The notes beneath the pieces were generated by a model. The model made no database searches. It had not been told where the DNA came from and saw only the letters and a program-made list of their open reading frames with translations. This document shows, piece after piece, positions 1 to 9,974 of a stretch of 64,000 nt of DNA; the stretch's first letter is position 1; each line of letters begins with the position of its first letter. The position numbers were made by a program, and so were the translations under genes. The stretch is from Leisingera sp. S132 (GTDB taxonomy: Bacteria > Pseudomonadota > Alphaproteobacteria > Rhodobacterales > Rhodobacteraceae): assembly GCF_025144465.1 (NCBI RefSeq), contig NZ_CP083556.1, forward strand, positions 91,272-155,271. The letters are read 5' to 3'.

Positions 1-106
1 CGCCGGAGCCTGTGGCAGTCAGTTGGGAGACGGTGCAGAAGCACCGCGGGTGCTTGCTGCGGCAAGGTCTCGAGCAGAGAAAAACGCTACGCTGGAAACT
101 ATGACA

Positions 107-128
107 GGGCGCTTTCAGGCGCCTTTTT
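107..128 (+). terminator. Intrinsic terminator upstream of the giant gene
   Basis: The stem GGCGC (108-112) and GCGCC (119-123) with a six-base loop is followed directly by five T residues, the layout of a Rho-independent terminator on the + strand. It lies about 70 bases before the giant gene's start. It either ends a transcript entering from the left of the window or acts as a leader attenuator. The sequence to its left (1-106) was not recognised. Confidence 0.55.
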
Positions 129-167
129 CCGCCTGCGCACATCGGTTCTCTGACGCAACAGTTGGAA

Positions 168-183
168 TTCCGGCACGCCGGAA
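168..183. promoter_or_regulatory. Inverted repeat just upstream of the giant gene's RBS
   Basis: TTCCGGC and GCCGGAA are separated by two bases and end five bases before the Shine-Dalgarno AGGAGA (188-193). It could be a protein-binding site or a short hairpin that modulates translation. The sequence shows only the symmetry; no regulator is assigned. Confidence 0.25.
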
Positions 184-199
184 ATGCAGGAGAGAACGG

Positions 200-3100
200 G
201 TGGTCAAGACTGTCACGACGGATGCCGGAGCCTTTGCGGTTTACGAAGCCTACCTGCGGGCAGCCGAAGGCGGCAGCGAGCCGCTGCTGGATCTGAGCGA
301 TGCAGGCTTTTACGGCAGCAGCGGCCAGGGAATGACCGCGGCCGAGCTGCAGCAGGAGAATATTGATATCTCCGCGGCGCTGCTGGCCGGCGAGCAGGGC
401 TACGGCGGTGCCAACCCGCTGTCGGTGGAGGCCGTCAGTCAGATTGCCGAGTCGCTGCTGGCGCAGGTCAGCCAGGTCTCCGGCCTGACCGCTGAGCCCA
501 ATGCCAATTTCACCGATGCCGAGCTGCAGGCGCGGGCGGATCAGCTGTCTGCTGATATGCTGGCGGAGTTCCAGGCGCAGATTGCGGCCAATCCCTCTGT
601 TGCGGTGGTATTGCCCAGCACGCCGGAGCAGGAAGCCCAGTTCAACCAGGGTGTGGTGACGGCGGTCAAGGATCTGGCTGACGCGCGGGGCTACTTTCAA
701 AAGCTCGCGGCTGGCGATACCAGCCCCGAAGTGATCGGGCTGACGGTTGCAGCGGCAGTAAAAACCGCAACCAGCATTCTGGCCGTTCTGCCGCTGCCGC
801 CGGCCGCCAAGGCGGCAGTTAACATCGTCAACTTTGCTACCTATCTGGCGCCCGGCATTGCCGCGGCGGTGAAGGGCGATGGCGATCCGGCCGCCCTGCT
901 GACCATTGGCCTGCAGATGGCCACCTCGGTTCTGACCTGGGGGGCGTCAGACTATTTCTTTGACTATATTGCTCCAGTCATCGTGTCAGCTGCTGTGAAC
1001 GCGGAGCTGGGCGCAAACGGGGTGATCGATCTGTCGCCAACGGCGATTACCCAAGGGCTGGTAGAGGCAGCGGTGCATGACAACGGTGGCACCCTGCCTG
1101 ACTGGTGGTACAGCGCCACCGGCGGCAGCGGCAATTTCGATCAGACCTATCAGCGTGCGCAGTCAATTGCTGACTCTTACGGCAGTCTGCTCAACCCTCA
1201 GAGCTATATGGCCAGCCTGTCGGCGCAGTTGACCGCGCAATACGCAAGCTACGGAAATTATTATCAGGAACTGACCCTGAATCTTGACTCCAACCTGGGT
1301 CCGCAAAGGTATTATTTCTCGCAGAACGGCGGCTTGACCTACCGGCCGTTCTTTACGGCCTCCAATATCATTCTTCCCGGCGTCGATCCCAATACCTCGA
1401 ACCCCTGGGACCTGATCAGTGTGATCAACGCGCCTGTTGGCATCAACGGCGGGCTTTACGTGCTGGAGAAGGACACCGCAGCCTTCTCGGCCAGCAATGC
1501 GGCGGATACGGTCTTTGCCCCGGCAGGCCGCCCGGTCAATTTGCTGGCGGGCGATGATACGTTCAACTTTGCCCAGGATGCCGCGGGCGGCACCGGTGTC
1601 AGCCCCTATTATCAGACTGTCACCGCCGGGCTGATCGACGGCGGCGATGGTTTTGACACGCTGAGCACCCTGGGCCTGACCGAGGGCAACGCTGCGGGCT
1701 ATACCGGCGATATCGTCATCGACCACAATACGGTGCGTTATGTCACCGGGCCGTTCTACGGTCTGGATGCGTCGAACTTCCGCACCATTGCCACGCACCG
1801 TAACTTCGAGGAGTTCCACACCGGCAGCCTGCGCCTGTTCGACATGCGCCAGTCCGCATACGCGGTGAAGCTGGTGACAGAGAATGCGACGGACGGTGTT
1901 TCGCAATCTCATATCTATGGCTCTGCCTACGGCGACACGCTGATTGTTGACAGCGGCCGCAGTGTCACCGCCCGCATCACACTGTGGCAGGGTCAGGTCA
2001 CCTCGGTCAGCTATGGCGACAACAGCAGCCAGCTGATTGCGGTCGACGCAGGCGCTGGTCATGACTATGTCGCGGGCGAGCTGGTCAATGGGGCCTCATA
2101 CCAGGGCGGTGCAGGTATCGACACGTTTGAGATCCTGACCCCGGACGTGAACCGCGCGCCGGAGCCCAGTGTCATTGCCAACACCTACTTCGTGACCTCT
2201 CTGGATCTGGAAACCGGTGCGACATGGATGCGGACCCACGCGGTGGGCAATTCAATCCACTCCTGGATCACCACGCCGCATTATGACGTTCTGGTCCACA
2301 CCGACACCACCGCCACGGTGCAAGGGTTCGAATGGGCCGTCGGCAGCCAGTACAGCGACATTATCTATGCGCAGAATGCGGGTTCGCGCATCCGCGGCCA
2401 GGCGGGCGACGACACGCTGCACGGGCGCGATGGCCGGGACCAGCTTTATGGCGGCGACGGCCATGACTCGCTGCTGGGCGGCGGCGGCACCGACCGGCTT
2501 CAGGGCGGCAACGGCAACGACACGCTGGACGGCGGCGCGGGCCGCGATGTCATCATGGGCGGCAGCGGCGACGATGTCATAACCGACCTGCAGGGAGCCA
2601 ACCTGATTTCCGGCGGCGCGGGCAATGACCGCATCACCACCGGGGACGCCGCGAACGAGATTTTCGGCAGCAGCGGCAACGATACCATCACAACCGGCAA
2701 TGGTGCCAACACGATCTCTGGCGGGGCCGGCAATGATCGCATCTACACCGGCAGCGGAAATGACAGTGTCGATCTCGGCGCGGGAGTAGATGAAGTCCTG
2801 GCCGGAGCGGGTGATGACACAGTTACTGACACCTGGGCCCCGGGAGGTCTGATCTCCTACTACGACCGTCTGACGCTTCAGCCTGTGTACCGCAGTGCCA
2901 CCGTGGATGGCGGCGAAGGGTACGATGTTCTGACCCTGGACATCAGCGGCTCATCCATGCTGTTCACGGATTTGGCTATCTTCCGGTCTGAGAGCTTTTC
3001 TTACGATTTTGTCACTGGCGTCAGCCACGGTGCTCTGCCCACCAGCTATGTCAATTTCGAGGAAATCCACCTGACCGGCGGCAATATCACCGTCGATATG

Positions 3101-6100
3101 GTGGATTGGCTGGACTACGAGCCGGACTTCTGGCCATCGATTGCAGGCCATGACCTCAACAACGCGATCGGCACCGGCAGCGGCAATGACAATGTGGCGC
3201 TGGGGGCGGGCAACGACACCTATTACGCGGGCCTGGGCAATGACACCATTGCCGGGGAAAGCGATTACGACACGCTCGACTACAGCCGCCTGGATGCGGG
3301 GTATACCGTCGATTTCTCCGGGCTGGATGCCAATGGAAATGGCTCCATCCGCATTCTGAACAGCGACGGCACGCTGGCGGCAACGGATACGGTGTCCGGC
3401 TTTGAGGCGATCACCGGCACCGCCCATGGCGAGGCGATCGCGCTGGATACGGGCGACAATGAGCTCCGCGGCGGCGGCGGCAACGACACCCTGCGCGGCG
3501 GCGCGGGCAACGACCGCTTCCTGTTCGGGTCGAACGACGGCGCGGATGTGCTGCCGGATGCGGCAATCGGCGATGTGCTGGTGTTTGAAGGCCCGGACAG
3601 CAGCGCGGCGCCGTCGCTGGCGCGCACCGGCAGCGCCGGGAATTACACCTATACCGTCACCTTCGGCAGCACCACGGCGACGTTTTCCTCGCCTGATCTG
3701 CTGGACCTGAATGCCACTTCGGCCAGCGCCGGCGGCATCACCACCTGGGAGATGACGGTGGCGGACGGCACGCTGGTGGCGCGCGATGACAGCGGCGCCG
3801 CCTTCAACACCGATGAGGACACGGTGCTGACCACCGGCGACGTGCTGGCCAATGACACCGATCCGGGCATCGCCAATGTGCAAATCGTGTCCTTTGACGC
3901 CGTCTCGGCGCACGGCGCCACGGTGACGCGGGTGCCGGGCACCGGCCAGTTCACCTATGATCCGGCCAATATCTTTGACGGGCTGATCGACGGGCAGTTT
4001 GCCACCGACACCTTCACCTACACGATTTCCGACGGCACCACGACGACCACGGCCACCGTCACCATCAATATTGCAGGCTTCACCGACAACCCGGTCGCCT
4101 ATGCCGACAGCGCCACCACCAGCGAGGACGCGCCGGTCACCATCGACGCGCTGGCCAACGACCTGGACCCGGGCGCGCAGGATGCTGTTGTTTCGCAGTA
4201 TGACAGCACCGGCACTGGCGGCGGCACGGTGGTCTACAATGGTGACGGCACCTTCACCTATACGCCGGGCGCAGGATTCAACAGCCTGGGCGCAGGCGAG
4301 ACCGGCACCGATACCTTTACCTATACGCTGGACGACGGGCGCTATGCCTCCACCACCTCCGTCACGGTGACGGTGACCGGGGTGGACGATCCCTTTACCG
4401 CGCAGGACGACAGCCGGGTGGTGCTGGAGGATCAGGTCCTGACGCTGGACGTGCTGGCCAATGACATCGACCCCGACGGTGATCCCGTCAGCCTGGTGAG
4501 CGTGGGCACGCCCAACGTGGGCACCGCCGAGATCGTCAATGGCCAGATCGTCTATACTCCGCCGCTGAACTATAACGGGCCGGTCACCTTCACCTATGAC
4601 GCCACCGATGGTCTGAGCACGCAGACAGCCACGGTCTCGCTGAATTACGTGGCGGTGGATGACGCGCCGACCATCGTGAATGACACGGTCACCGCCACCA
4701 TCGGGCGCGGGCCGGTGGTGATTGACGCGCTGGCCAATGACTACGACCCGGAAGGCGGGGCGCTGACGATCTGGGCGGCAAATGCCTGGTCCTCGCAGGG
4801 CGGGGCGGTGCAGATCGTTGACAACCAGATCGTCTGGAACCCCGCATCGAACTTGGGGCCTGGGACCTATCAGCTGTACTACGGCATCCGCGATGACGCG
4901 GGGCACGTCACCTACAACGGGCAGATCGACGTCACGCTGATCAATGAGCAGGCGCCCTATACGGTCAACTATATCCTGACCGCCGCAGAGGATGTGCCGT
5001 TCACTTTCACCGGCACCGAGTCCTATTTCGACCGCAACGGCGACACCCTGTCGGTCGTCAGCGTTCAGACGGAGAACATCGCCAACGCAACCGTCGCCCA
5101 AAACCCGGACGGGACGTATACGGTCACACCGGATGCCAACTTTGTCGGCATCGTTTACGTGCCGGTGGTTGTCACCGATGGCCTGCATGAGGTCACCCAT
5201 ACCCAGCAGATCGATTTCCGCAACACCTATGATCCGATCACCCTGAACGGCGATACCTACCGCATCCGGCCGGATGAGCTGCTGACCGTGAGCACGGTGG
5301 ATCTGCTGGCCAATGACGTCAATCCGGACGGCGCCTTGAACGGCTGGGTGACGTCCGTCGGGCTTGGGGTCAACGGCACCGTCACCGGTTATACCGGCGA
5401 GAGCCAGAGCATCAATTACGCGACCTCAAGCCACCCGGGCATCATGACCGGTCCCAGCGCTATACTACTGGAACAGTGGGGCGGGCGGGTCAATTTCACG
5501 CCGGATGCCGGGTTCCACGGGATCGCCAGCTTCCAGTACAATTTCTTTGAGAGCGCGATCCACGCCTATACCGCCGTCAACGGCACCGTCACCGTCTATG
5601 TCGACAATGATGTGGCCGCCGCAGACGACACCGCCAGCACCGCCGAGGACACTGCCGTCATCATCAATGTTTTGGCTAACGACAGCGATGCCGATGGCGA
5701 TGCGATGGTGGTGCACCGGGTGGATCAGCCCGCCAACGGCACCGCCGAGGTGCTGGCGGACGGCACCATCCGGTACACACCGGACGCCAACTTCAGCGGC
5801 ACCGAGACGATCACCTATTACGTGGGGTCTGAGTTCCAGCCGGAAAGCGCGGCCAGCACCGCGACCATCACCGTCACGGTGACACTGGTCACCGATGCGG
5901 TCACCGCGGTGGATGACAGCGTCACCACAGCGGAGGACCAGCAGGTCGTGCTGGACCTGACGGCGAACGATCTCAATCCGGACGGGCTGGGCGGCGCAGT
6001 GCTGTCTGTTGGCACGCCGGGGCATGGCGCTATCGTGCAGAGCGGCCAGACATTCACCTATGTGCCGGATGCCGATTTCAACGGCACCGACAGCTTCAGC

Positions 6101-9100
6101 TACACCCGCGAGGACGGGCTGGGCGGCACCACCACCGCAACAGTCACCGTCACTGTGACCGGGGTGAATGACGCGCCTGTTGCCAATGCCGACAGCGTGA
6201 CGGTGGCAGAGGACGGTAGCCTGACCTTTGACCCGCGCAGCAATGACAGCGATCCCGAAGGCACCGCGCTGAGCATCACCGGCCTGGGCACGCCCGCGCA
6301 TGGCAGCGTTCAGATCAACGCCGATGGCACCGTGACCTATGTGCCGGATGCCAACTATTTCGGCAGCGACAGCTTCACCTACACGGTAAGCGACGGCGAA
6401 CTGACTGCGACAGCCACCATCACCGTGGCTGTGCAGCCGGTGCAGGACGCCCCGGTGGCGGTGAATGACAGCGCCAGCACGGCGGAAGACACCGCCGTGG
6501 TGATCGATGTTGCCGCAAATGACATGGAGCTGGACGGCGAGGCTCTGACAGTTACCGCCGTCACTGGCGCCGCCAATGGCCAGGTGCAGTTCAGCGGCGG
6601 CCGGATCACCTATACGCCGGATGCGGATTTCAACGGCTCTGAGCAGCTGACTTATACAGTTTCGGACGGAAATGGCGGCACCGCCACTGCAACGGTGGAC
6701 ATAACCGTAACGCCGGTGAACGATGCGCCGGTAGTGGTGAATGACACATCCTCCGCAGCGCAGAGCGCCACGCAAACAGTGGCACCGCTGGCGAATGACA
6801 GCGATGTGGACGGGCTGCAGCTGAGCATCACCGCTCTGAACGGCACCGCGGTGCAGCCGGGGCAGTTTATCAGCCTCGCCAGCGGTGCGCTGGTGTTCCT
6901 GAACGGCGACGGCACGGTCAGTTTCTTCCCCGGCGGCAGTTACGACCACCTGGCGTTGGACCAAAGCGCCATTGAAACCGTTACCTATACCATCTCGGAT
7001 GGCGCAGGCGGCACCTCCTCTGGCACCATCCAGTTCACCGTGACCGGCATCAACGACGCGCCTGTTGCGGCGCCGGACAGCGCTGCCACGCAGGAAGACA
7101 CCGCGGTGACGGTGGGCGTGCTGACCAATGACTGCGACGCAGAGGGCAACCCGCTGACCCTGACAGCGGTAGCAGACCCGGCGAACGGCACGGTGAGCTT
7201 CACTGCAGGCGGCAGCATCACCTTTACGCCGGATCAAAACTTCAACGGCACAGAGGTGATCACTTACACCGTGTCTGACGGGCTGGGCGGCAGCAGCACC
7301 GGCACCCTGACAGTCACCGTGGCCCCGGTGAACGACCTGCCGGTGGCGGCAGATGATGCGGTCTCCACCAATGAGGACACCGCCGTCACCATCGATGTGC
7401 TGGCCAATGACAGCGATGCGGAGACAGCCAATTTGCTGGTCACTGGCACCACTCAGGGCGCAAATGGTACTGTAGAGATCGTGAACGGCCAGCTGGTCTA
7501 TACGCCGGATGCCAATTTTCATGGCACCGACAGCTTCATCTATACGGTGAACGACCGCCAGGGCGGGAAAGCTGAAGCCACGGTCACGGTCACCGTGCAG
7601 CCGGTGAATGACGCGCCGGTGGCTGCAGGCGACACGGCAACCACCAGCGAGGACAGCCCGGTCACCCTGGCGCCGCTGGCCAATGACAGAGATGCGGAAG
7701 GCGGCGTGCTGGCGATCACCGCACTGGACGGCACCCCGGTGACCGAAGGCGGCAGCGTTACCCTGGCCAGCGGCGCCATTGTCACTCTGAACGCGGACGG
7801 GACCGTCACCTTTGATCCCAACGGCGCTTATGACAACCTGCAGCCCGGCGGCAGCCCGGCGGTGGTGCAGATCCCCTACAGCATTGCCGATTCCGGCGGG
7901 CTGGCGGACTCCGGCGTGATCGAGATCACGGTGACCGGGGCGAACGACCCGGCTGCATTCTCGGGCCAGCTGAACGCGGCGATGTCCGAAGACGGCGCCG
8001 GCACCAGCGGCCGGATCGCCGTCACCGATCCGGACAGCCTGCAGCAGATGACCCCGGGAAGCTATACCGGCAACTACGGCAGCCTCAGCCTGGCGGCGGA
8101 CGGCAGCTGGAACTACACCCGCACCGCAGTCCTTGATTACCTGGAGCCGGGCCAGAGCGTCATTGACAGCTTTGCCCTCACTTCAGCGGATGGAACGCCG
8201 GCCGCCCTGGAGATCACCATTGAGGGCGCGCTGGATCATCTGGCCATCACCGGCACAGCCGCGGGCGAGAGCCTGACCGGGGGCAGCGGCAACGACACTC
8301 TCTCCGGCCTGGGCGGTGATGACACCATGACTGGCATGGGTGGCAATGACATCATCGAAGGCGGCTCTGGCTTTGACTATGCTGCCTATCTTGGCAACAG
8401 CGACGAATTCACCTTTGCCCTTGCAACAGACGGCCGCGGCATTCTGGTAACGGATTCCAACGCGCTTGACGGGCTGGATGAGGGGACCGATCTGCTGTTG
8501 GCGGGCACTGATGCCATCGTGTTTGCAGATGATGCGGTCGGCAGCATCGTCTGGCAGGGGGACCAGGCGGTGTCGATGGAATTGCGTCAGAACGGCCAGC
8601 TTATCTCGCGGCTGGGCGAAACAGCGGACGGGCTGGGGAGGGCCGTCACCTATCAGGACGGTGTCGTGGCAACTGTGACTTTCACAGATACCAGTGCGGA
8701 CGGCAGTGCGCAGCCTTGGGCGTCGCTTACCCGGACCCTCAACAGCAGCGGTCAGGTGGCGCAAAGCGAAATCGTCTTTGACAATGGCACGACCCGTTCG
8801 GTTGTGAACAACTACGAGAACGGTGTCCTGGCCACCCGCACGCTGACAGACGGTGCAGGCAGCGCCAGCAGCGCCCGCTGGCAAAGCATCCAGCGCAGCA
8901 TGGATGCCAGCGGCAATGTCCTGCAGTCAGACATCGTCTATGACGACGGCACCACAAGATCCGTGCAGAACAGTTTTACGGATGGCATCAGAACCGGTCA
9001 GGTTTTAACCGACGGGGACGGCGCGCAAAGCGGTGCCCGCTGGCAGGCTATAGCCCGCACTTTTGATACCAGCGGCAACATTCTGAGCACCGAAGTGAAT

Positions 9101-9427
9101 TTTGACGATGGCACCTTGCAGATGCGCGAGAACACCTGGAGCGGCGGTGTCCTCGCGGCACAGGTCATTACAGACGGCACCGGTACGCAAAGCAGCGCCA
9201 ACTGGAGCCGTCTGGAGCGCTTTTTTGACGCGGACGGCAGCTTAGCCCGCAAAGTCATCAATTGGGACGATGGGGACCGCACGATTGCTCTCTATGACGC
9301 TGGAATTCTGACAACACTGACCCGCGAAGACCTGAACGGCGACCAGCCGTTCGATAGCAGAACAACGGTCTTTGCTCCGGATGGATCCATTATTGATACA
9401 ACATTTGTCTGGGATGTGATCGGGTAG
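200..9427 (+). CDS. Giant RTX / Ig-like tandem-repeat secreted protein (adhesin-like)
   Basis: A protein of about 3075 aa, probably a surface or secreted adhesin exported by a type I system. I chose GTG 200 because AGGAGA lies six bases upstream; an ATG at 23 is in frame but lies before a terminator hairpin and has no such signal. Order of parts: an unassigned N-terminal region (residues 1 to about 725) with a hydrophobic stretch near residue 195; glycine-aspartate RTX nonapeptides of GGxGxDxL type at about 727-880, 990-1025 and 1085-1110; about 14 Ig/cadherin-like repeats with the DxLANDxDxDGD signature at about 1195-2590; one VCBS repeat to about 2680; a short RTX block at 2684-2717; and four to five C-terminal repeats of about 47 aa. 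There is no Sec signal, as expected for C-terminal type I secretion. No type I ABC exporter or adaptor gene is nearby. The family assignment is firm; the ligand is unknown. Confidence 0.9.
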   Translation: MVKTVTTDAGAFAVYEAYLRAAEGGSEPLLDLSDAGFYGSSGQGMTAAELQQENIDISAALLAGEQGYGGANPLSVEAVSQIAESLLAQVSQVSGLTAEPNANFTDAELQARADQLSADMLAEFQAQIAANPSVAVVLPSTPEQEAQFNQGVVTAVKDLADARGYFQKLAAGDTSPEVIGLTVAAAVKTATSILAVLPLPPAAKAAVNIVNFATYLAPGIAAAVKGDGDPAALLTIGLQMATSVLTWGASDYFFDYIAPVIVSAAVNAELGANGVIDLSPTAITQGLVEAAVHDNGGTLPDWWYSATGGSGNFDQTYQRAQSIADSYGSLLNPQSYMASLSAQLTAQYASYGNYYQELTLNLDSNLGPQRYYFSQNGGLTYRPFFTASNIILPGVDPNTSNPWDLISVINAPVGINGGLYVLEKDTAAFSASNAADTVFAPAGRPVNLLAGDDTFNFAQDAAGGTGVSPYYQTVTAGLIDGGDGFDTLSTLGLTEGNAAGYTGDIVIDHNTVRYVTGPFYGLDASNFRTIATHRNFEEFHTGSLRLFDMRQSAYAVKLVTENATDGVSQSHIYGSAYGDTLIVDSGRSVTARITLWQGQVTSVSYGDNSSQLIAVDAGAGHDYVAGELVNGASYQGGAGIDTFEILTPDVNRAPEPSVIANTYFVTSLDLETGATWMRTHAVGNSIHSWITTPHYDVLVHTDTTATVQGFEWAVGSQYSDIIYAQNAGSRIRGQAGDDTLHGRDGRDQLYGGDGHDSLLGGGGTDRLQGGNGNDTLDGGAGRDVIMGGSGDDVITDLQGANLISGGAGNDRITTGDAANEIFGSSGNDTITTGNGANTISGGAGNDRIYTGSGNDSVDLGAGVDEVLAGAGDDTVTDTWAPGGLISYYDRLTLQPVYRSATVDGGEGYDVLTLDISGSSMLFTDLAIFRSESFSYDFVTGVSHGALPTSYVNFEEIHLTGGNITVDMVDWLDYEPDFWPSIAGHDLNNAIGTGSGNDNVALGAGNDTYYAGLGNDTIAGESDYDTLDYSRLDAGYTVDFSGLDANGNGSIRILNSDGTLAATDTVSGFEAITGTAHGEAIALDTGDNELRGGGGNDTLRGGAGNDRFLFGSNDGADVLPDAAIGDVLVFEGPDSSAAPSLARTGSAGNYTYTVTFGSTTATFSSPDLLDLNATSASAGGITTWEMTVADGTLVARDDSGAAFNTDEDTVLTTGDVLANDTDPGIANVQIVSFDAVSAHGATVTRVPGTGQFTYDPANIFDGLIDGQFATDTFTYTISDGTTTTTATVTINIAGFTDNPVAYADSATTSEDAPVTIDALANDLDPGAQDAVVSQYDSTGTGGGTVVYNGDGTFTYTPGAGFNSLGAGETGTDTFTYTLDDGRYASTTSVTVTVTGVDDPFTAQDDSRVVLEDQVLTLDVLANDIDPDGDPVSLVSVGTPNVGTAEIVNGQIVYTPPLNYNGPVTFTYDATDGLSTQTATVSLNYVAVDDAPTIVNDTVTATIGRGPVVIDALANDYDPEGGALTIWAANAWSSQGGAVQIVDNQIVWNPASNLGPGTYQLYYGIRDDAGHVTYNGQIDVTLINEQAPYTVNYILTAAEDVPFTFTGTESYFDRNGDTLSVVSVQTENIANATVAQNPDGTYTVTPDANFVGIVYVPVVVTDGLHEVTHTQQIDFRNTYDPITLNGDTYRIRPDELLTVSTVDLLANDVNPDGALNGWVTSVGLGVNGTVTGYTGESQSINYATSSHPGIMTGPSAILLEQWGGRVNFTPDAGFHGIASFQYNFFESAIHAYTAVNGTVTVYVDNDVAAADDTASTAEDTAVIINVLANDSDADGDAMVVHRVDQPANGTAEVLADGTIRYTPDANFSGTETITYYVGSEFQPESAASTATITVTVTLVTDAVTAVDDSVTTAEDQQVVLDLTANDLNPDGLGGAVLSVGTPGHGAIVQSGQTFTYVPDADFNGTDSFSYTREDGLGGTTTATVTVTVTGVNDAPVANADSVTVAEDGSLTFDPRSNDSDPEGTALSITGLGTPAHGSVQINADGTVTYVPDANYFGSDSFTYTVSDGELTATATITVAVQPVQDAPVAVNDSASTAEDTAVVIDVAANDMELDGEALTVTAVTGAANGQVQFSGGRITYTPDADFNGSEQLTYTVSDGNGGTATATVDITVTPVNDAPVVVNDTSSAAQSATQTVAPLANDSDVDGLQLSITALNGTAVQPGQFISLASGALVFLNGDGTVSFFPGGSYDHLALDQSAIETVTYTISDGAGGTSSGTIQFTVTGINDAPVAAPDSAATQEDTAVTVGVLTNDCDAEGNPLTLTAVADPANGTVSFTAGGSITFTPDQNFNGTEVITYTVSDGLGGSSTGTLTVTVAPVNDLPVAADDAVSTNEDTAVTIDVLANDSDAETANLLVTGTTQGANGTVEIVNGQLVYTPDANFHGTDSFIYTVNDRQGGKAEATVTVTVQPVNDAPVAAGDTATTSEDSPVTLAPLANDRDAEGGVLAITALDGTPVTEGGSVTLASGAIVTLNADGTVTFDPNGAYDNLQPGGSPAVVQIPYSIADSGGLADSGVIEITVTGANDPAAFSGQLNAAMSEDGAGTSGRIAVTDPDSLQQMTPGSYTGNYGSLSLAADGSWNYTRTAVLDYLEPGQSVIDSFALTSADGTPAALEITIEGALDHLAITGTAAGESLTGGSGNDTLSGLGGDDTMTGMGGNDIIEGGSGFDYAAYLGNSDEFTFALATDGRGILVTDSNALDGLDEGTDLLLAGTDAIVFADDAVGSIVWQGDQAVSMELRQNGQLISRLGETADGLGRAVTYQDGVVATVTFTDTSADGSAQPWASLTRTLNSSGQVAQSEIVFDNGTTRSVVNNYENGVLATRTLTDGAGSASSARWQSIQRSMDASGNVLQSDIVYDDGTTRSVQNSFTDGIRTGQVLTDGDGAQSGARWQAIARTFDTSGNILSTEVNFDDGTLQMRENTWSGGVLAAQVITDGTGTQSSANWSRLERFFDADGSLARKVINWDDGDRTIALYDAGILTTLTREDLNGDQPFDSRTTVFAPDGSIIDTTFVWDVIG

Positions 9428-9482
9428 GCTGCGCAGTCTTGATCAGCCACTTCCGGGCCGCAGCGCTGAAGCGGGCCCGCGA

Positions 9483-9974
9483 ATGATAAGTAATGGCAGC
9501 AAGGTTAAAGCGGCATTCGCGATCATTTCGGCCTGTGCTGTTCTGATGCTTGTTGAGGGCCTGATCGAGATTGCCGATCCGGCCTGGTGGGAAGATTGGG
9601 AGAAGTATCACTTCCTGGAGCTTCTGGTCACAGTAGGCCTGCTGTTTGCCGTTGCTTTCCTGAGCTTCGAAGTCCGGGCGATGCGGCAGGCCGCCGATAC
9701 CATGGCGGCAAAGCTGGAGGCTGCGTCCGGCTCGTTCAATCAGCTGCTGGAAGCGCACTACGATGCCTGGGGGCTCACACCAACCGAGCGGGAGGTGGCG
9801 CGGCTGGTGCTTAAGGGCTGTTCCAATGCCGAAATCGCCGAGATCCGCAATGCCGCGACCGGAACGGTCAAGGCTCAGACCCACTCGATTTATGCCAAGT
9901 CCGGGCTCTCAGGAAAGAGCCAGCTGATGGGTTTCCTCTTGGAAGAGCTGACGGATGGTCACTCTTTGAAGTAG
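9483..9974 (+). CDS. Membrane-anchored LuxR-type HTH regulator
   Basis: A 163-aa protein with two predicted membrane helices (about residues 9-30 and 47-65), a short linker that may form a coiled coil (66-90), and a C-terminal LuxR/GerE helix-turn-helix (about 96-155) containing LTPTEREVARLVLKG, the NAEIAEI recognition region and GTVKAQTHSIYAKSG. There is no receiver or autoinducer domain, so any signal would be sensed in the membrane or by a partner. It begins 55 bases after the giant protein gene on the same strand, so cotranscription is possible. Regulation of that gene is only a guess from position. The Shine-Dalgarno is weak. Confidence 0.8.
   Translation: MISNGSKVKAAFAIISACAVLMLVEGLIEIADPAWWEDWEKYHFLELLVTVGLLFAVAFLSFEVRAMRQAADTMAAKLEAASGSFNQLLEAHYDAWGLTPTEREVARLVLKGCSNAEIAEIRNAATGTVKAQTHSIYAKSGLSGKSQLMGFLLEELTDGHSLK

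Noticed and set aside
1..106. Possible end of a cobalamin riboswitch or small RNA (AGTCAG...GGAGAC)
   Set aside because: The match to the B12 box is partial, the rest of the fold would lie outside the window, and no B12-related gene follows.
2400..2830. Regular short repeats resembling a CRISPR array
   Set aside because: The period is 27 bases or multiples in the coding frame and encodes GGxGxDxL nonapeptides; there are no unrelated spacers.
2951..5200. A 749-codon open frame antisense to the giant repeat gene, and a 685-codon one at 5465-7522
   Set aside because: GC-rich third positions keep antisense frames open over long stretches. Their translations are rich in Arg, Gly, His and Val with no domain, and the sense strand clearly encodes repeats.
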